This document shows positions 1 to 8,589 of a DNA stretch of 64,000 nt, one piece after another (position 1 is the first letter of the stretch; every line of letters begins with the position of its first letter). The DNA is from Halofilum ochraceum. GTDB lineage: Bacteria; Pseudomonadota; Gammaproteobacteria; XJ16; Halofilaceae. Below the pieces are notes generated by a model that did no database searches, was not told where the DNA came from, and saw only the letters and a program-made list of their open reading frames with translations. Both the position numbers and the translations under genes were made by a program. The stretch is taken from the NCBI RefSeq assembly GCF_001614315.2, contig NZ_LVEG02000001.1, positions 558,001 through 622,000 on the forward strand, given 5' to 3'.

Positions 1-166
1 TCGGGCGAACGCTGTGCGCCGCACCGCCGCGCGGATCGGCGCAGTGTAACAATCGGGAATACCCGCCGGCATGGTCACTCGCGGGGCGCTGGTGTACGGC
101 CAGGCGTTGCGCCGGGCGCGCGGGCGCACTACCGTGCGCGGGTCGCTTCTCCACCGGAGCCTGATA

Positions 167-1093
167 ATGGAACGTGGCAGTCACGCCCACTCGCATGATC
201 CCCGCAACGAAACGGTCGGCATCTACGTCAATGGCCGCATCCTCCCGCGCCCGGAGGCGACCGTCTCGGTGTTCGATTCCGGCTTCCTGCTCGGTGACGG
301 TGTCTGGGAGGGCATTCGCCTGCACAACGGTCATCTGGTCCATATCGAGGCGCACATGGATCGTCTCTACGAGGGCGCGAAGGCGATCGATCTCGATATC
401 GGCCTGACCCGGCAGGAGATGATCGAGGCGATCGAGGCGACCTGCCGCGCCAACGACATGGATACCGGCGTGCACATCCGCCTGGTGGTCTCCCGCGGCG
501 AGAAATCGACGCCGTACCAGAGCCCGGCGGCGAATATCGGCGGGCCGACCATCGTGATCATTCCGGAGTGGAAGCAGCCCGATCCGGCCGTGCTGGAACG
601 GGGCATGACCCTGTTCACGGTCCATGTCCACCGGGGTGCGCCCGATGTCCAGGACCCGATGTGGAACTCGCTGTCGAAACTCAACTGCATCGCCGCCTGC
701 ATCCAGGCGAACAAGGCCGGTGCCGACGAGGCGCTGATGCTCGACCCGCACGGCTTTGTCGCGACCTGCAATTCGACCCATTTCTTCGTCGTGCGCGGTG
801 ATGAGATCTGGACCTCGAGCGGCCGCTACTGCATCCACGGCATCACGCGCGCGACCGTGATCGAGCAGGCGCGGGCGAACGGCTATACCGTGCGCGAAAA
901 GGACTTCTCGCTGACCGAGGTGTACGGCGCTGACGAGGCCTTCGTAACCGGTACGTTCGCCGGCCTGATCCCGGTCGGCTCCGTCGACGGACGCACGCTC
1001 GGGGACGGTGGCCGCGGGCCCATCACGAAGCATCTGCAGGAGGCCTACGCCGACTGGCTGGAACGCCGTTACCCCGCGGAGGTCCCGTCATGA
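167..1093 (+). CDS. Class IV PLP aminotransferase (BCAT / D-amino-acid aminotransferase fold)
   Basis: Pyridoxal-phosphate aminotransferase of fold type IV, about 308 residues, the usual family length. The motif DSGFLLGDGVWEGIR near residues 37-51 is the family hallmark, and the probable Schiff-base lysine sits in NSLSKLNCIAAC. I chose the ATG at 167 because GGAG lies just upstream and homology begins soon after; the frame is open further back to 71. Its stop overlaps the next start (ATGA), so it is translationally coupled to the sulfotransferase-like gene. Family members act on branched-chain amino acids, D-amino acids or aminodeoxychorismate; the substrate here cannot be assigned from sequence. 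Confidence 0.85.
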   Translation: MERGSHAHSHDPRNETVGIYVNGRILPRPEATVSVFDSGFLLGDGVWEGIRLHNGHLVHIEAHMDRLYEGAKAIDLDIGLTRQEMIEAIEATCRANDMDTGVHIRLVVSRGEKSTPYQSPAANIGGPTIVIIPEWKQPDPAVLERGMTLFTVHVHRGAPDVQDPMWNSLSKLNCIAACIQANKAGADEALMLDPHGFVATCNSTHFFVVRGDEIWTSSGRYCIHGITRATVIEQARANGYTVREKDFSLTEVYGADEAFVTGTFAGLIPVGSVDGRTLGDGGRGPITKHLQEAYADWLERRYPAEVPS

Positions 1094-1833
1094 GTGAACC
1101 CGTGCGTATCGCCATGTGGTCGGGACCGAGGAATATCTCCACGGCCATGCTGCGTTCGTTCGGCAATCGCCCGGACGCGTTCGTGACCGACGAGCCGCTG
1201 TACGCTTATTACCTGCAGGCAAGCGGCTCGCCGCATCCGATGCGCGATGAAGTGATCGCCTCGCAGCCGACGGACTGGCGCGCGGTCACCGACTGGCTCA
1301 CCGGTCCGGTCCCCGGCGGCAAGGCCGTCTGGTACCAGAAGCATATGACCCATCATCTGCTCGATGAGGTCGGCCGGGAGTGGCTGGATGGCGTGAAGAA
1401 CTGTTTCCTGTTGCGCGATCCGCGCGCGGTGCTCGCCTCATACGCCAAGAAGCGGGAGGAGCAGGTGCGGGTCGAGGATGTCGGTATGGTTCAGCAGGCG
1501 GCGATCTTCGATGAGGTCGTTGCCCGCAACGACGGCGAAGTCCCGCCGGTAATCGATGCCGCGGAGATACTGGGTGGTCCGGCCGCAGCGCTGTCGCTGC
1601 TGTGCGAGCGGGTCGGTATCCCGTTCGACGAACGCATGCTGTCGTGGCCGCCGGGGCGGCGTGAAACGGACGGGGTCTGGGCCCGTCACTGGTACGAGGC
1701 CGTCGAGGCCTCGACCGGTTTCCAGCCGTACCAGCCGCCACCGGAACGGTTGCCGGAAGCTCTCGAGGCGATCGCGCGGGAATGCCAGCCGGCGTATGAG
1801 CGGCTGCGGCGCCACGCGTTGATCCCCACGTGA
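1090..1833 (+). CDS. Sulfotransferase-like P-loop protein coupled to aminotransferase
   Basis: A 247-residue cytosolic protein with an N-terminal WSGPRNISTAMLRSF segment resembling the PAPS 5'-phosphosulfate loop of sulfotransferases, and a later FLLRDPRAVLASY segment that matches the 3'-phosphate-binding region of that fold. It starts inside the stop of the aminotransferase gene, so the two are probably made together. Substrate and even catalytic activity are unknown. From memory, some plant proteins annotated as branched-chain aminotransferase-like carry both domains in one chain, which would support a functional link. The next gene downstream is convergent. Confidence 0.7.
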   Translation: MSEPVRIAMWSGPRNISTAMLRSFGNRPDAFVTDEPLYAYYLQASGSPHPMRDEVIASQPTDWRAVTDWLTGPVPGGKAVWYQKHMTHHLLDEVGREWLDGVKNCFLLRDPRAVLASYAKKREEQVRVEDVGMVQQAAIFDEVVARNDGEVPPVIDAAEILGGPAAALSLLCERVGIPFDERMLSWPPGRRETDGVWARHWYEAVEASTGFQPYQPPPERLPEALEAIARECQPAYERLRRHALIPT

Positions 1834-1853
1834 GGCGCGCCGCGTCTAAGCAT

Positions 1854-1936
1854 GATCGCGAGCAAGCCCGCTCCTGCAGGAACGATGTACCACAAGTGCC
1901 GGAACACAACTTGTAGGAGCGAGCTTGCTCGCGATT
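1854..1936. repeat. REP-like nested palindrome, solo copy
   Basis: Inverted arms (atcgcgagcaagcccgctcctgca at 1855-1878 and its approximate complement at 1912-1935) flank a second, inner inverted pair (acaagt / acttgt). The GTAGGAGCGxGCTTGCxCGCGA core is the same one seen at 29.8-30.0, 56.4-56.5 and 57.2-57.3 kb. It lies between two convergent genes, a usual place for REP sequences, where it could act as a bidirectional transcription end or RNA-stabilising hairpin. Confidence 0.75.
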
Positions 1937-1967
1937 CAGGCGACGTGCGGATCAATCGCCAACTCTT

Positions 1968-2501
1968 TCAGGGAGCAGGTTCGCTTAGGAGATCCTCCAG
2001 ATCCAGCGGATCGGTCCCCATGGCCAGATGGCCATCGGCATCGACCGGCCATTCGGCCGACGGTCGGTCACGGTAGAGTTCGACACCGTTCTGATCCGGA
2101 TCACGCAGATACAGCGCCTCGCTGACGCCATGGTCGGCGGCGCCATCGAGCCGGATCCCGGCCGCGATGACACGGCGCAGCGCATCGGCCAGAGCGGGGC
2201 GGTCGGGGTACAGGATCGCCGTGTGGAACAGACCCGTACTGCCCGGCGGCGGCGCCGGGCCCCCGAGGCTTTCCCAGGTGTTCAGGCCGATGTGGTGGTG
2301 ATAGTCGCCGGCGGCGATGAACGCGGCGCTGCTGCCCCAGCGTTGGCGGATCCCGAACCCGAGCACGCCGCAATAGAAATCGAGGGCGCGCTCGAGGTCG
2401 GCGACCTTCAGATGGACATGGCCGATCTCGGTGTCCGCCGCGACCGGCCGGTCGAGATCGACGGGGGTACCGCGAACGGTGGTACGGCGTTCGGTAGACA
2501 T
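1968..2501 (-). CDS. VOC (glyoxalase/dioxygenase) family protein
   Basis: A 177-residue single-domain-repeat vicinal oxygen chelate protein similar to catechol-2,3-dioxygenase/CatE-like proteins. Expected metal ligands are visible: His in GHVHLKVADLERALDFY, a His cluster in DYHHHIGLNTW, and Glu in DPDQNGVELYRDRP. The ATG at 2501 is preceded by GGAG; the frame is open further upstream but without similarity. It is the last gene of the minus-strand sox operon, about 100 bp after soxG, so it may be co-transcribed. Substrate unknown. Confidence 0.8.
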   Translation of the reverse strand: MSTERRTTVRGTPVDLDRPVAADTEIGHVHLKVADLERALDFYCGVLGFGIRQRWGSSAAFIAAGDYHHHIGLNTWESLGGPAPPPGSTGLFHTAILYPDRPALADALRRVIAAGIRLDGAADHGVSEALYLRDPDQNGVELYRDRPSAEWPVDADGHLAMGTDPLDLEDLLSEPAP

Positions 2502-2602
2502 GACGGCTCCGGAGCGGGCATCCGGGCCCATCATGCCACGCCGTGGCCGTTGCGGAGCAGTGCCCCGTGGCGCTGCGCCGGCGAACCGGTCATACGCCGT
2601 AT

Positions 2603-3265
2603 TCAGTCGAGTTCGTGAATCCCCAGCGGTCCCCCGCCAAATTCCTGCATCGCGTCGAGCAGCGCGTCCCAGAACCAGATCGCGGACGCGCTGTCGGCCA
2701 GCAGGTGGAAGCCGGGCGTGGCCCCGGCGATCTCTCGACAGACGATGGTGTTGAGGCGCGCGACCGAAGTCTGTGCGATCGCCCCGCGCGGGAAGGCACC
2801 TTCGCGCAGATCGACGCCGCACAGTTTCGCCATGCACTCGACCGCGGCCTCGCCGCGCAGCAGGAACCAGGCATGGGTATCGCGCCGTGGCATATGCCAT
2901 GCGCCGTCGCCCGGGATCGATGATTCCAGTGTGCGCACGGTGTCACCGTCCCCGCGGGGAGAAGGCAGTACGAAAGCCTCGCGATTGCCGAGCCGCAGTA
3001 CGAGGCCGCCGGATTCCGTGTGCGCCGCCTGGTTGTTCTCCCCGGGGACGGGCCAACCCTGTCCGCCCAGCCATTCCAGCGCGCCCGGCCCCTTGATACC
3101 GGTCCGCGGCATGGGTGAAAGATCCACCAGACCGAGCGGCGGTGCATCGTGGGGATAGCGCGCGGCCACGGTGGTGTCGACGACCTCGGTGAACTCCGCC
3201 CCGGCCTCGATCAGGCGCGGGTAGATGAAGCTGCGGCGATTGAAATGTTCCGGTGTGACGGCCAT
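2603..3265 (-). CDS. soxG: Sarcosine oxidase-type gamma subunit
   Basis: A 220-residue small subunit of a heterotetrameric sarcosine oxidase-like enzyme, recognised by its position after the alpha gene and by the GcvT-like GIKGPGALEWL and RGEAAVECMAKLCGVDL segments. The start at 3265 lies 10 bp after the soxA stop. In characterised enzymes of this family gamma helps the alpha-subunit folate domain pass the demethylation product to tetrahydrofolate. Close paralogues serve N-methylglutamate dehydrogenase, so the exact substrate (sarcosine, N-methylglutamate or another N-methyl amine) is open. Confidence 0.85.
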   Translation of the reverse strand: MAVTPEHFNRRSFIYPRLIEAGAEFTEVVDTTVAARYPHDAPPLGLVDLSPMPRTGIKGPGALEWLGGQGWPVPGENNQAAHTESGGLVLRLGNREAFVLPSPRGDGDTVRTLESSIPGDGAWHMPRRDTHAWFLLRGEAAVECMAKLCGVDLREGAFPRGAIAQTSVARLNTIVCREIAGATPGFHLLADSASAIWFWDALLDAMQEFGGGPLGIHELD

Positions 3266-3275
3266 GGCCGATCCC

Positions 3276-6158
3276 TCACAGATTCTGGCGTTCATTGTCG
3301 GGGTCGAAGAACGGGGCCGCACAGACCTCGGCCTCGATCAGCGTGCCGCCGCTGCCCTTGATGGTGAACGGCGTGCCCGGTTCGGTGCGTTCGGGGTCCA
3401 CGAATGCAAGGCCGATCGGACGCTCGAGCGTCGGCGACCAGGCGATCGAGGTTACGCGCCCGGTGATGCGATCCCCGTCGATCACGAGGTGGCATTCCTC
3501 GGGCAGGGGGTCGGCGTCCGCGGGCAACCGGAAACCGACCAGACGCCGCGTCAGGGGCTGCGATTCACGTGCCTTGAGCGCCGGAAAACCCACGAAGAAG
3601 GGCTTTTTGCGCTGCACGGCCCAGCCCATGGCCGCCTCTTCCGGATGGGTCAGATTATCGGTGTCCTGGCCGATAATGATGTGGCCCTTCTCGAGCCGCA
3701 GCACGCGCTGGGCCTCGACACCAAACGGCCGGATACCGTATTCGCGGCCGGCCTCGAACAGCCGGTCCCAGAGCGCCTCCGCGCAACCGGCCGGGCAATG
3801 GACCTCATAGCCGAGCTCGCCGACGAAACCGACCCGCAGGACCCGCACCGGGATATCCGCGAGGTGACCGCGACGGGCCTCGATATACGGGAAGGCCTCG
3901 GCCGAGAAGTCGATGTCGCTGTCCAGCTTCTCGATCACGGCACGGGCGTTCGGTCCGGCGATGTTGATGCCGGCCCACGCACCGGTGACGTTGGCGATAT
4001 CCACGTCCAGGCGCCACTGGGCATTCCACCAGAGCATCCGGCGATAGACGCTGTCGACACCGCCGGTCGTGGCCGTGACGTAGAAGTGATCCTCGGCCCA
4101 GCGCGCGGAGACACCATCATCGACGATCGAACCGGTATCGTCGGTCATCAAGAGGTAGCGTGATCGGTTCACCGGCTGCTTGCGGTAGGCGAAGGTGTAC
4201 ATCCGGTTCATGAACTCGACCGCGTCGGGCCCGCGGACTTCAAGGCCGCCCAGCGTGGTGACGTCGATCATGCCGACGTTTTCGCGCACCGCCCGGACTT
4301 CCTCGCGCACGGAGGCCTTCCCGTCGCGGCCGTAATACGCGGGCCGCATCCATGCCCCGGCCACCATCATGGTCGCGCCGGCATCGACATGGCGTTGATG
4401 CATCGGCGTGTAACGGACCGGATCGAAGCCGCGGCCGGCCAGATGCCCGAAGCGCTCGGGGATCGCCGGCGGGCGATTGGTCGATGCCCGTGCACCCTCG
4501 ACCGACTCGCCCAACTGGTCGGCCGTGATCCGGACCGCGTTCACCGCCGCGGTGCGGCCCTGACTGGGTCCCATCCCGACCGTGGAAAAGCGCTTGACCA
4601 GCTCGATCGAATCGAAACCTTCGCGCACGGCGTTACGCAGATCCGCGATCGTCAGGTCCTCGTCGAAATCGACGAATTCCTTGCCTTTGGGGTGCGCGAA
4701 AATCGGCCACGGGTCGTTGCCCGGCCCGTCGCGTTCCGTGGGTACGGGCAGCGCGGCCGGTTCGCCCGCGGCGGCCGCGCGGCCCGCCGTCTCGCCTTCC
4801 GCCTGGGCGGTGTAAAGCGAACAGGGGCCCGCAACGGAACCGGCGACATGCATGCCGGGCGGGAGTTCGCGCACGGTCAGGCCATGCGTTTCCTCGCTGT
4901 AGCTCACATCGCCGCCGGCATGGGCGATGAGCGAGATCGCCGGCGTCGCGCCGACATCGACCGTGACCAGGTCGCAATCGATGTCGGTGCCCGGCGCCCC
5001 GGCACGCTCCGCCTGACTGCGACGGGTGATGCGCAGGCCGGCAACGTGCTGGTCGCGCTCGACCGCGTGGACGATGCCACTGCCCGGGTGGATCGGAATC
5101 CCGCGTTCGCGGACCGCGTCGTTCCGCGGGTCCGCGCCGGGACGTTCGCGGAGATCCACCACGGCTGCGACCTCGACCCCGGCGTCGGCCAGATCGAGGG
5201 CAACGCCATAGCCATCGCCGTTCGCGGTCACGCAGACGGCACGCTGCCCGGGCTTCACGCCGTACAGCCGCATCAGCCGTTGGACCCCGGAACCGGTCGT
5301 GATGCCCGGCAGGTCGTTGTAGCGGAATACCGCCGGCTGACCGATCGAGCCGGTGGCGACGATCACGCGCCCGGCGCGCAGTTTGGTCATCCGGTTGCCA
5401 TGGATCAGCGCGAGCAGGTTGTCGCCGAAGCGACCGGTGCATTGAGTTTCGCAATAGATGCGGATGTGCTCATGCCGCTCCGCGCGCTCGACGAGCTCCG
5501 CGCGCAGCGACGAACCGGACGCACCATCCGCATCGAAGCGATGGTAGTTGAGCCCGCCGCCGATAATCGGTTCGCGTTCGATCAGCACGGTGTCGGCGCC
5601 CGAGTCCGCGGCGGCGAGCGCTGCCGAGAGACCCGCCACACCGGATCCCACCACGGCGACATCGCAGAACGCATACTGCTTGTCGCGATAGCAATGGGCC
5701 GTGTTGGTGTTGACGCTGCCCAGTCCCGCCGCGCGGCGGATGAATTTCTCCCAGTAATCCCAGATGCCGCGCGGACGGTAAAACGCCCGATAGTAGAAGC
5801 CGACAAAGAAGAAGCGCGAGAACTTCTCCATGAAGCGGGCGCGGTCGCTCTTGAGGCTGCCGCTGTAATGCTGGCCTCGGACGGTCAGTCCATCCGTGGC
5901 TGCAATATGCTCGGCCGGGCAGTTCGGTTCCTCCGGCAGCTGCACCAGGCAGTTGGCGTCATCGCCGACCAGGGTGAATGGACCGCGGGGGCGGTGATAC
6001 TTGAACGATCGGCCCTGCAGCCAGGTACCGCGGCCGAGCAGCGCCGAGCTGACACTGTCGCCGGCATATCCGCCGACGCGCTCGCCTTCGAACGTAAACG
6101 TGACCGGCTGCTCGCGATCGAGCAGTGATCCCCATGGAGCGGGCAGGCGTTCATTCAT
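3276..6158 (-). CDS. soxA: Sarcosine oxidase-type alpha subunit
   Basis: A 960-residue subunit, within the normal range. Residues about 20-100 form the ferredoxin-like 2Fe-2S_4 fold domain that in this family has lost its cluster; GSGVAG at 171-176 begins the dinucleotide-binding region; residues from about 575 to the end are a GcvT-like aminomethyltransferase/folate domain (for example MIDVTTLGGLEVRGPDA and FGVEAQRVLRLEKGHIIIGQD). The enzyme oxidises an N-methyl amine and can hand the formaldehyde-level carbon to THF. The start overlaps the soxD stop (ATGA), confirming operon structure. A long open frame on the opposite strand is a GC-bias shadow. Confidence 0.93.
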   Translation of the reverse strand: MNERLPAPWGSLLDREQPVTFTFEGERVGGYAGDSVSSALLGRGTWLQGRSFKYHRPRGPFTLVGDDANCLVQLPEEPNCPAEHIAATDGLTVRGQHYSGSLKSDRARFMEKFSRFFFVGFYYRAFYRPRGIWDYWEKFIRRAAGLGSVNTNTAHCYRDKQYAFCDVAVVGSGVAGLSAALAAADSGADTVLIEREPIIGGGLNYHRFDADGASGSSLRAELVERAERHEHIRIYCETQCTGRFGDNLLALIHGNRMTKLRAGRVIVATGSIGQPAVFRYNDLPGITTGSGVQRLMRLYGVKPGQRAVCVTANGDGYGVALDLADAGVEVAAVVDLRERPGADPRNDAVRERGIPIHPGSGIVHAVERDQHVAGLRITRRSQAERAGAPGTDIDCDLVTVDVGATPAISLIAHAGGDVSYSEETHGLTVRELPPGMHVAGSVAGPCSLYTAQAEGETAGRAAAAGEPAALPVPTERDGPGNDPWPIFAHPKGKEFVDFDEDLTIADLRNAVREGFDSIELVKRFSTVGMGPSQGRTAAVNAVRITADQLGESVEGARASTNRPPAIPERFGHLAGRGFDPVRYTPMHQRHVDAGATMMVAGAWMRPAYYGRDGKASVREEVRAVRENVGMIDVTTLGGLEVRGPDAVEFMNRMYTFAYRKQPVNRSRYLLMTDDTGSIVDDGVSARWAEDHFYVTATTGGVDSVYRRMLWWNAQWRLDVDIANVTGAWAGINIAGPNARAVIEKLDSDIDFSAEAFPYIEARRGHLADIPVRVLRVGFVGELGYEVHCPAGCAEALWDRLFEAGREYGIRPFGVEAQRVLRLEKGHIIIGQDTDNLTHPEEAAMGWAVQRKKPFFVGFPALKARESQPLTRRLVGFRLPADADPLPEECHLVIDGDRITGRVTSIAWSPTLERPIGLAFVDPERTEPGTPFTIKGSGGTLIEAEVCAAPFFDPDNERQNL

Positions 6159-6448
6159 TGCGAAGTACTCTCACTGCTGAAATCGACCCGCTCCCGGAAA
6201 ATCTCTTCCGGCGGGTAGGTGCGGAGCACGACGTCGCGCACGTTGTCGCGCTCCGCGATAAACCAGTAGCTCGACGGCGCATGAAACCACCATTCACGCA
6301 CGACGCCGGCGGTGTTGTCCTCCATGAACACCCAGTCGGCCCAGGCCTTCGGATCGGCGTCATGCGCCGGCGTCGGCGTGACCTCGCCGCCATAGACGAA
6401 CTCGCCGACATTCCGCCAGCCGTTCAATGGACAATGCATCAGTTTCAT
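6155..6448 (-). CDS. soxD: Sarcosine oxidase-type delta subunit, divergent zinc site
   Basis: A 97-residue small subunit, normal SoxD length. The start at 6448 gives MKLMHCPLNGWRNVGEF, aligned with the family start CPYCGxRxxxEF. In structurally known SoxD a zinc is held by two N-terminal Cys, a His and a C-terminal-half Cys. Here Cys6 and His56 remain, but the second Cys is Asn9 and the last is Ser60 (HAPSSYWF in place of HxxxCRRWF). The zinc site is therefore probably gone or rebuilt, suggesting a subfamily of the tetramer. An inverted-repeat element separates it from soxB. Confidence 0.85.
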   Translation of the reverse strand: MKLMHCPLNGWRNVGEFVYGGEVTPTPAHDADPKAWADWVFMEDNTAGVVREWWFHAPSSYWFIAERDNVRDVVLRTYPPEEIFRERVDFSSESTSQ

Positions 6449-6472
6449 CGGGACGCTCCCGTCGTGAATTCG

Positions 6473-6834
6473 GGGACCACGAATGAACACGAATGAACAC
6501 GAATATGTGTTTGAGGAGAGCGGAGGTCAGTGGAGCTGCGCTGATGCTCCGTGCGCCGCTGCAGGCCTTTCGCTGAAACTACAAAATGGACAAAAGATGA
6601 ACACAAAATACTTCTCGGGTAGCGAGATCCACCGAGTTCGATTTGAGTGATCAATACGCTCGTCTTTGCGCACCGCCGTACACGGGGCGCAGGAACCCAT
6701 TTTGTGTCCATTTTGTGTTCATTTTGTGGTTCATTAACACGCAGAGAGTCACGGTATGCGGCTTCAGCATCGCTCCCTGGCCGCTCCGGCCGTCCCGGGA
6801 CCCATTCGTGTGCATTCGTGTTCATTCGTGGTTC
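6473..6834. repeat. Class I nested palindromic element, copy A
   Basis: Fills the soxD-soxB gap. The outer left arm at 6473-6503 carries a 10-bp tandem unit (CACGAATGAA) that is complemented by the outer right arm at about 6803-6834. An inner A-rich pair with the same 10-bp rhythm lies at about 6578-6612 (acaaaatggacaaaagatga) and, inverted, at 6696-6734. Between the two layers sits a GGAGCTGCGCTGA block. The arms would fold into two concentric hairpins. No open frame in it resembles a protein. The other copies are at 8.2, 31.3 and 48.1 kb. Confidence 0.85.
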
Positions 6835-6843
6835 ACAAACAGT

Positions 6844-8085
6844 TCAGTGCCCGACCGAAGCCGCACCGCGTTCGCCGACCTGGTCGAAGGTGTCGAAGCG
6901 CTCGTAGCGGAAGGGCTTGAGGATGTCGGGTGTGGTGCCTTTGGCGACCGTCTCGGCCATGCGATAGCCGCAGACCGGTGTGGCCTTGAAGCCCCAGGTG
7001 CCCCAGCCGGCATCGATGTAATAGTTGCGCAGCGGCGTCTCGCCCATGACCGGTGAGAAATCCGGGGTCATGTCCGTCATGCCGCCCCACTGGCGGTTGA
7101 GCCGCACCTCCCCGAGGAACGGGAACAGCTCCATGACGTGCGCCATCAGGCTTTCCTTGAAATCCAGCGTGGAGCGGGTCATGTAGCCGGGCACCGGGTC
7201 GCTCGAGCCGCCCATCACCAGTTCGCCGCGGCCGGTCTGCCAGATGTACGTGTGCAGCGTGCCGGAGACGATGATGGGATCGAGGAAGGGCATCATCGGG
7301 ATCGACACGCAGGCCTGCAGCGGCACGGTGTGGATCGGCAGGCGCAGGCCGGCCATCGCGCCCACCTGACTGGAAGCCCCGGCAACCGCCTGCAGGACGC
7401 GCCCGCAGCGGATTTTCCCGCGCGTGGTCTCGACCTCGGTCACGCGGTCGCCCTCGGTCCGGAAACCGGTTACCTCGGTATGCTGATGGATCTCGACGCC
7501 GCGCTTGGCCGCGCCGTGGGCGTAGCCCCAGGCGACGGCGTCGTGGCGTGCGGTCGAGCCGGGCGGATGATAGAGCGCGCCCAGCACCGGCCAGCGTGCC
7601 TCTTCTGATAGATTGAGGTGCGGGCACAGGCGCCGGATGTCCTCGGGGTCGATCAATTCCGAGTCGACGCCCATGTGCTTGTTGACCTCGGCGCGCCAGC
7701 GCATCGTGCGCAGCGTGGAATCGGCGTGCGCGAGGGTCAGATGCCCCCGATGGGAGAACTGGATGTTGAAGTCGAATTCGTTCGACAGCCCTTCCCACAG
7801 TTTCATCGACTCGTCGTAGAAACGCACGCCCTCGGGCGTGAGGTAGTTCGACCGGACGATGGCCGTGTTGCGCGCGGTGTTGCCGCCGGCGAGATAGCCC
7901 TTGTCGAGCACGGCGATGTCCGTGATGCCGTATTCCTTCGCCAGATAATAGGCCGTTGCCAGCCCGTGGCCGCCCGCGCCGATGATCACGACGTCATAGC
8001 TCGACTTGAGCTCGGGCCGCGGCGGCAGCACCGGCTGCGGCTTGTAGTTGCGGCGCAGACCCTGTTTCAGCAGGCCAAGTGCCAT
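6844..8085 (-). CDS. soxB: Sarcosine oxidase-type beta subunit (FAD/FMN flavoprotein)
   Basis: A 413-residue DAO-family flavoprotein, close to the usual SoxB length. FAD-binding GAGGHG is at residues 36-41, and TARHDAVAWGYA (His181) matches the conserved region carrying the covalent FMN histidine of heterotetrameric sarcosine oxidases. The start at 8085 has a strong GAGGAG. This subunit carries the amine oxidation site. Gene order B-D-A-G is that of soxBDAG and of the homologous mgdABCD. Unusually, a palindromic element of about 360 bp lies between its stop and soxD. Confidence 0.9.
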   Translation of the reverse strand: MALGLLKQGLRRNYKPQPVLPPRPELKSSYDVVIIGAGGHGLATAYYLAKEYGITDIAVLDKGYLAGGNTARNTAIVRSNYLTPEGVRFYDESMKLWEGLSNEFDFNIQFSHRGHLTLAHADSTLRTMRWRAEVNKHMGVDSELIDPEDIRRLCPHLNLSEEARWPVLGALYHPPGSTARHDAVAWGYAHGAAKRGVEIHQHTEVTGFRTEGDRVTEVETTRGKIRCGRVLQAVAGASSQVGAMAGLRLPIHTVPLQACVSIPMMPFLDPIIVSGTLHTYIWQTGRGELVMGGSSDPVPGYMTRSTLDFKESLMAHVMELFPFLGEVRLNRQWGGMTDMTPDFSPVMGETPLRNYYIDAGWGTWGFKATPVCGYRMAETVAKGTTPDILKPFRYERFDTFDQVGERGAASVGH

Positions 8086-8217
8086 GATCGACTCCTCGAA
8101 TTCGCGACGACCGCGCCTCGCGCGGCCCCCCATGATGCCTTACCGGCGCAATGACGCCAGTCAGCGTCCCTTATAACCCCATAAACCCCGCTGCTCGATT
8201 TCCGCAGCAATGTTTTT

Positions 8218-8566
8218 GGAACCACGAATGAACACGAATGGACACGAATGGCTTTCGGGGGGGGCGCCAATGCTCCGGGGAGCTGCGCTGATGGCGAGTC
8301 ACCGTGTGTGATGTCTGCTGATGAACCTCGAAATGGACACAAGATGAACTCAAAATGGGCCAGTTCCTGTTTTGATGTCCCGTACTGAATAAACGGGTCG
8401 AATCGGTCGTATTCGCTCCGAGCCTTCTCATCCTTCGGATCTATCTTGTGTCCATTTCGTGGTTGCAATCAAAGCGCACAGGTACTGAACGCCGTGTAAG
8501 CGACGCTCCCGGGACATAGGGGCTCCCCGGATACCATTCGTGTGAATTCGTGTTCATTCGTGGTTC
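8218..8566. repeat. Class I nested palindromic element, copy B
   Basis: Occupies most of the 504-bp gap between the SoxB-like flavoprotein gene and soxB. Outer arms: 8218-8250 (three 10-bp units of CACGAATGRA type) and their complement at 8533-8566. Inner arms: 8327-8356 (aaatggacacaagatgaact) and complement at 8441-8467. A GGGGAGCTGCGCTGATG block lies between the layers, as in copy A. Nothing in the remaining 8086-8217 stretch looks like a gene. Confidence 0.85.
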
Positions 8567-8589
8567 TTCCGTTCCTGGTTTTACCCACC

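Noticed and set aside
1-49. Possible end of an upstream gene (an open frame reading to a TAA at 47-49).
   Set aside because: Only about 15 residues are visible, with no recognisable motif; too little to call.
4389-6128. A 579-residue plus-strand open frame opposite soxA.
   Set aside because: Antisense to a clear sarcosine oxidase alpha gene; low-complexity Arg/Ala composition typical of GC-bias shadows.
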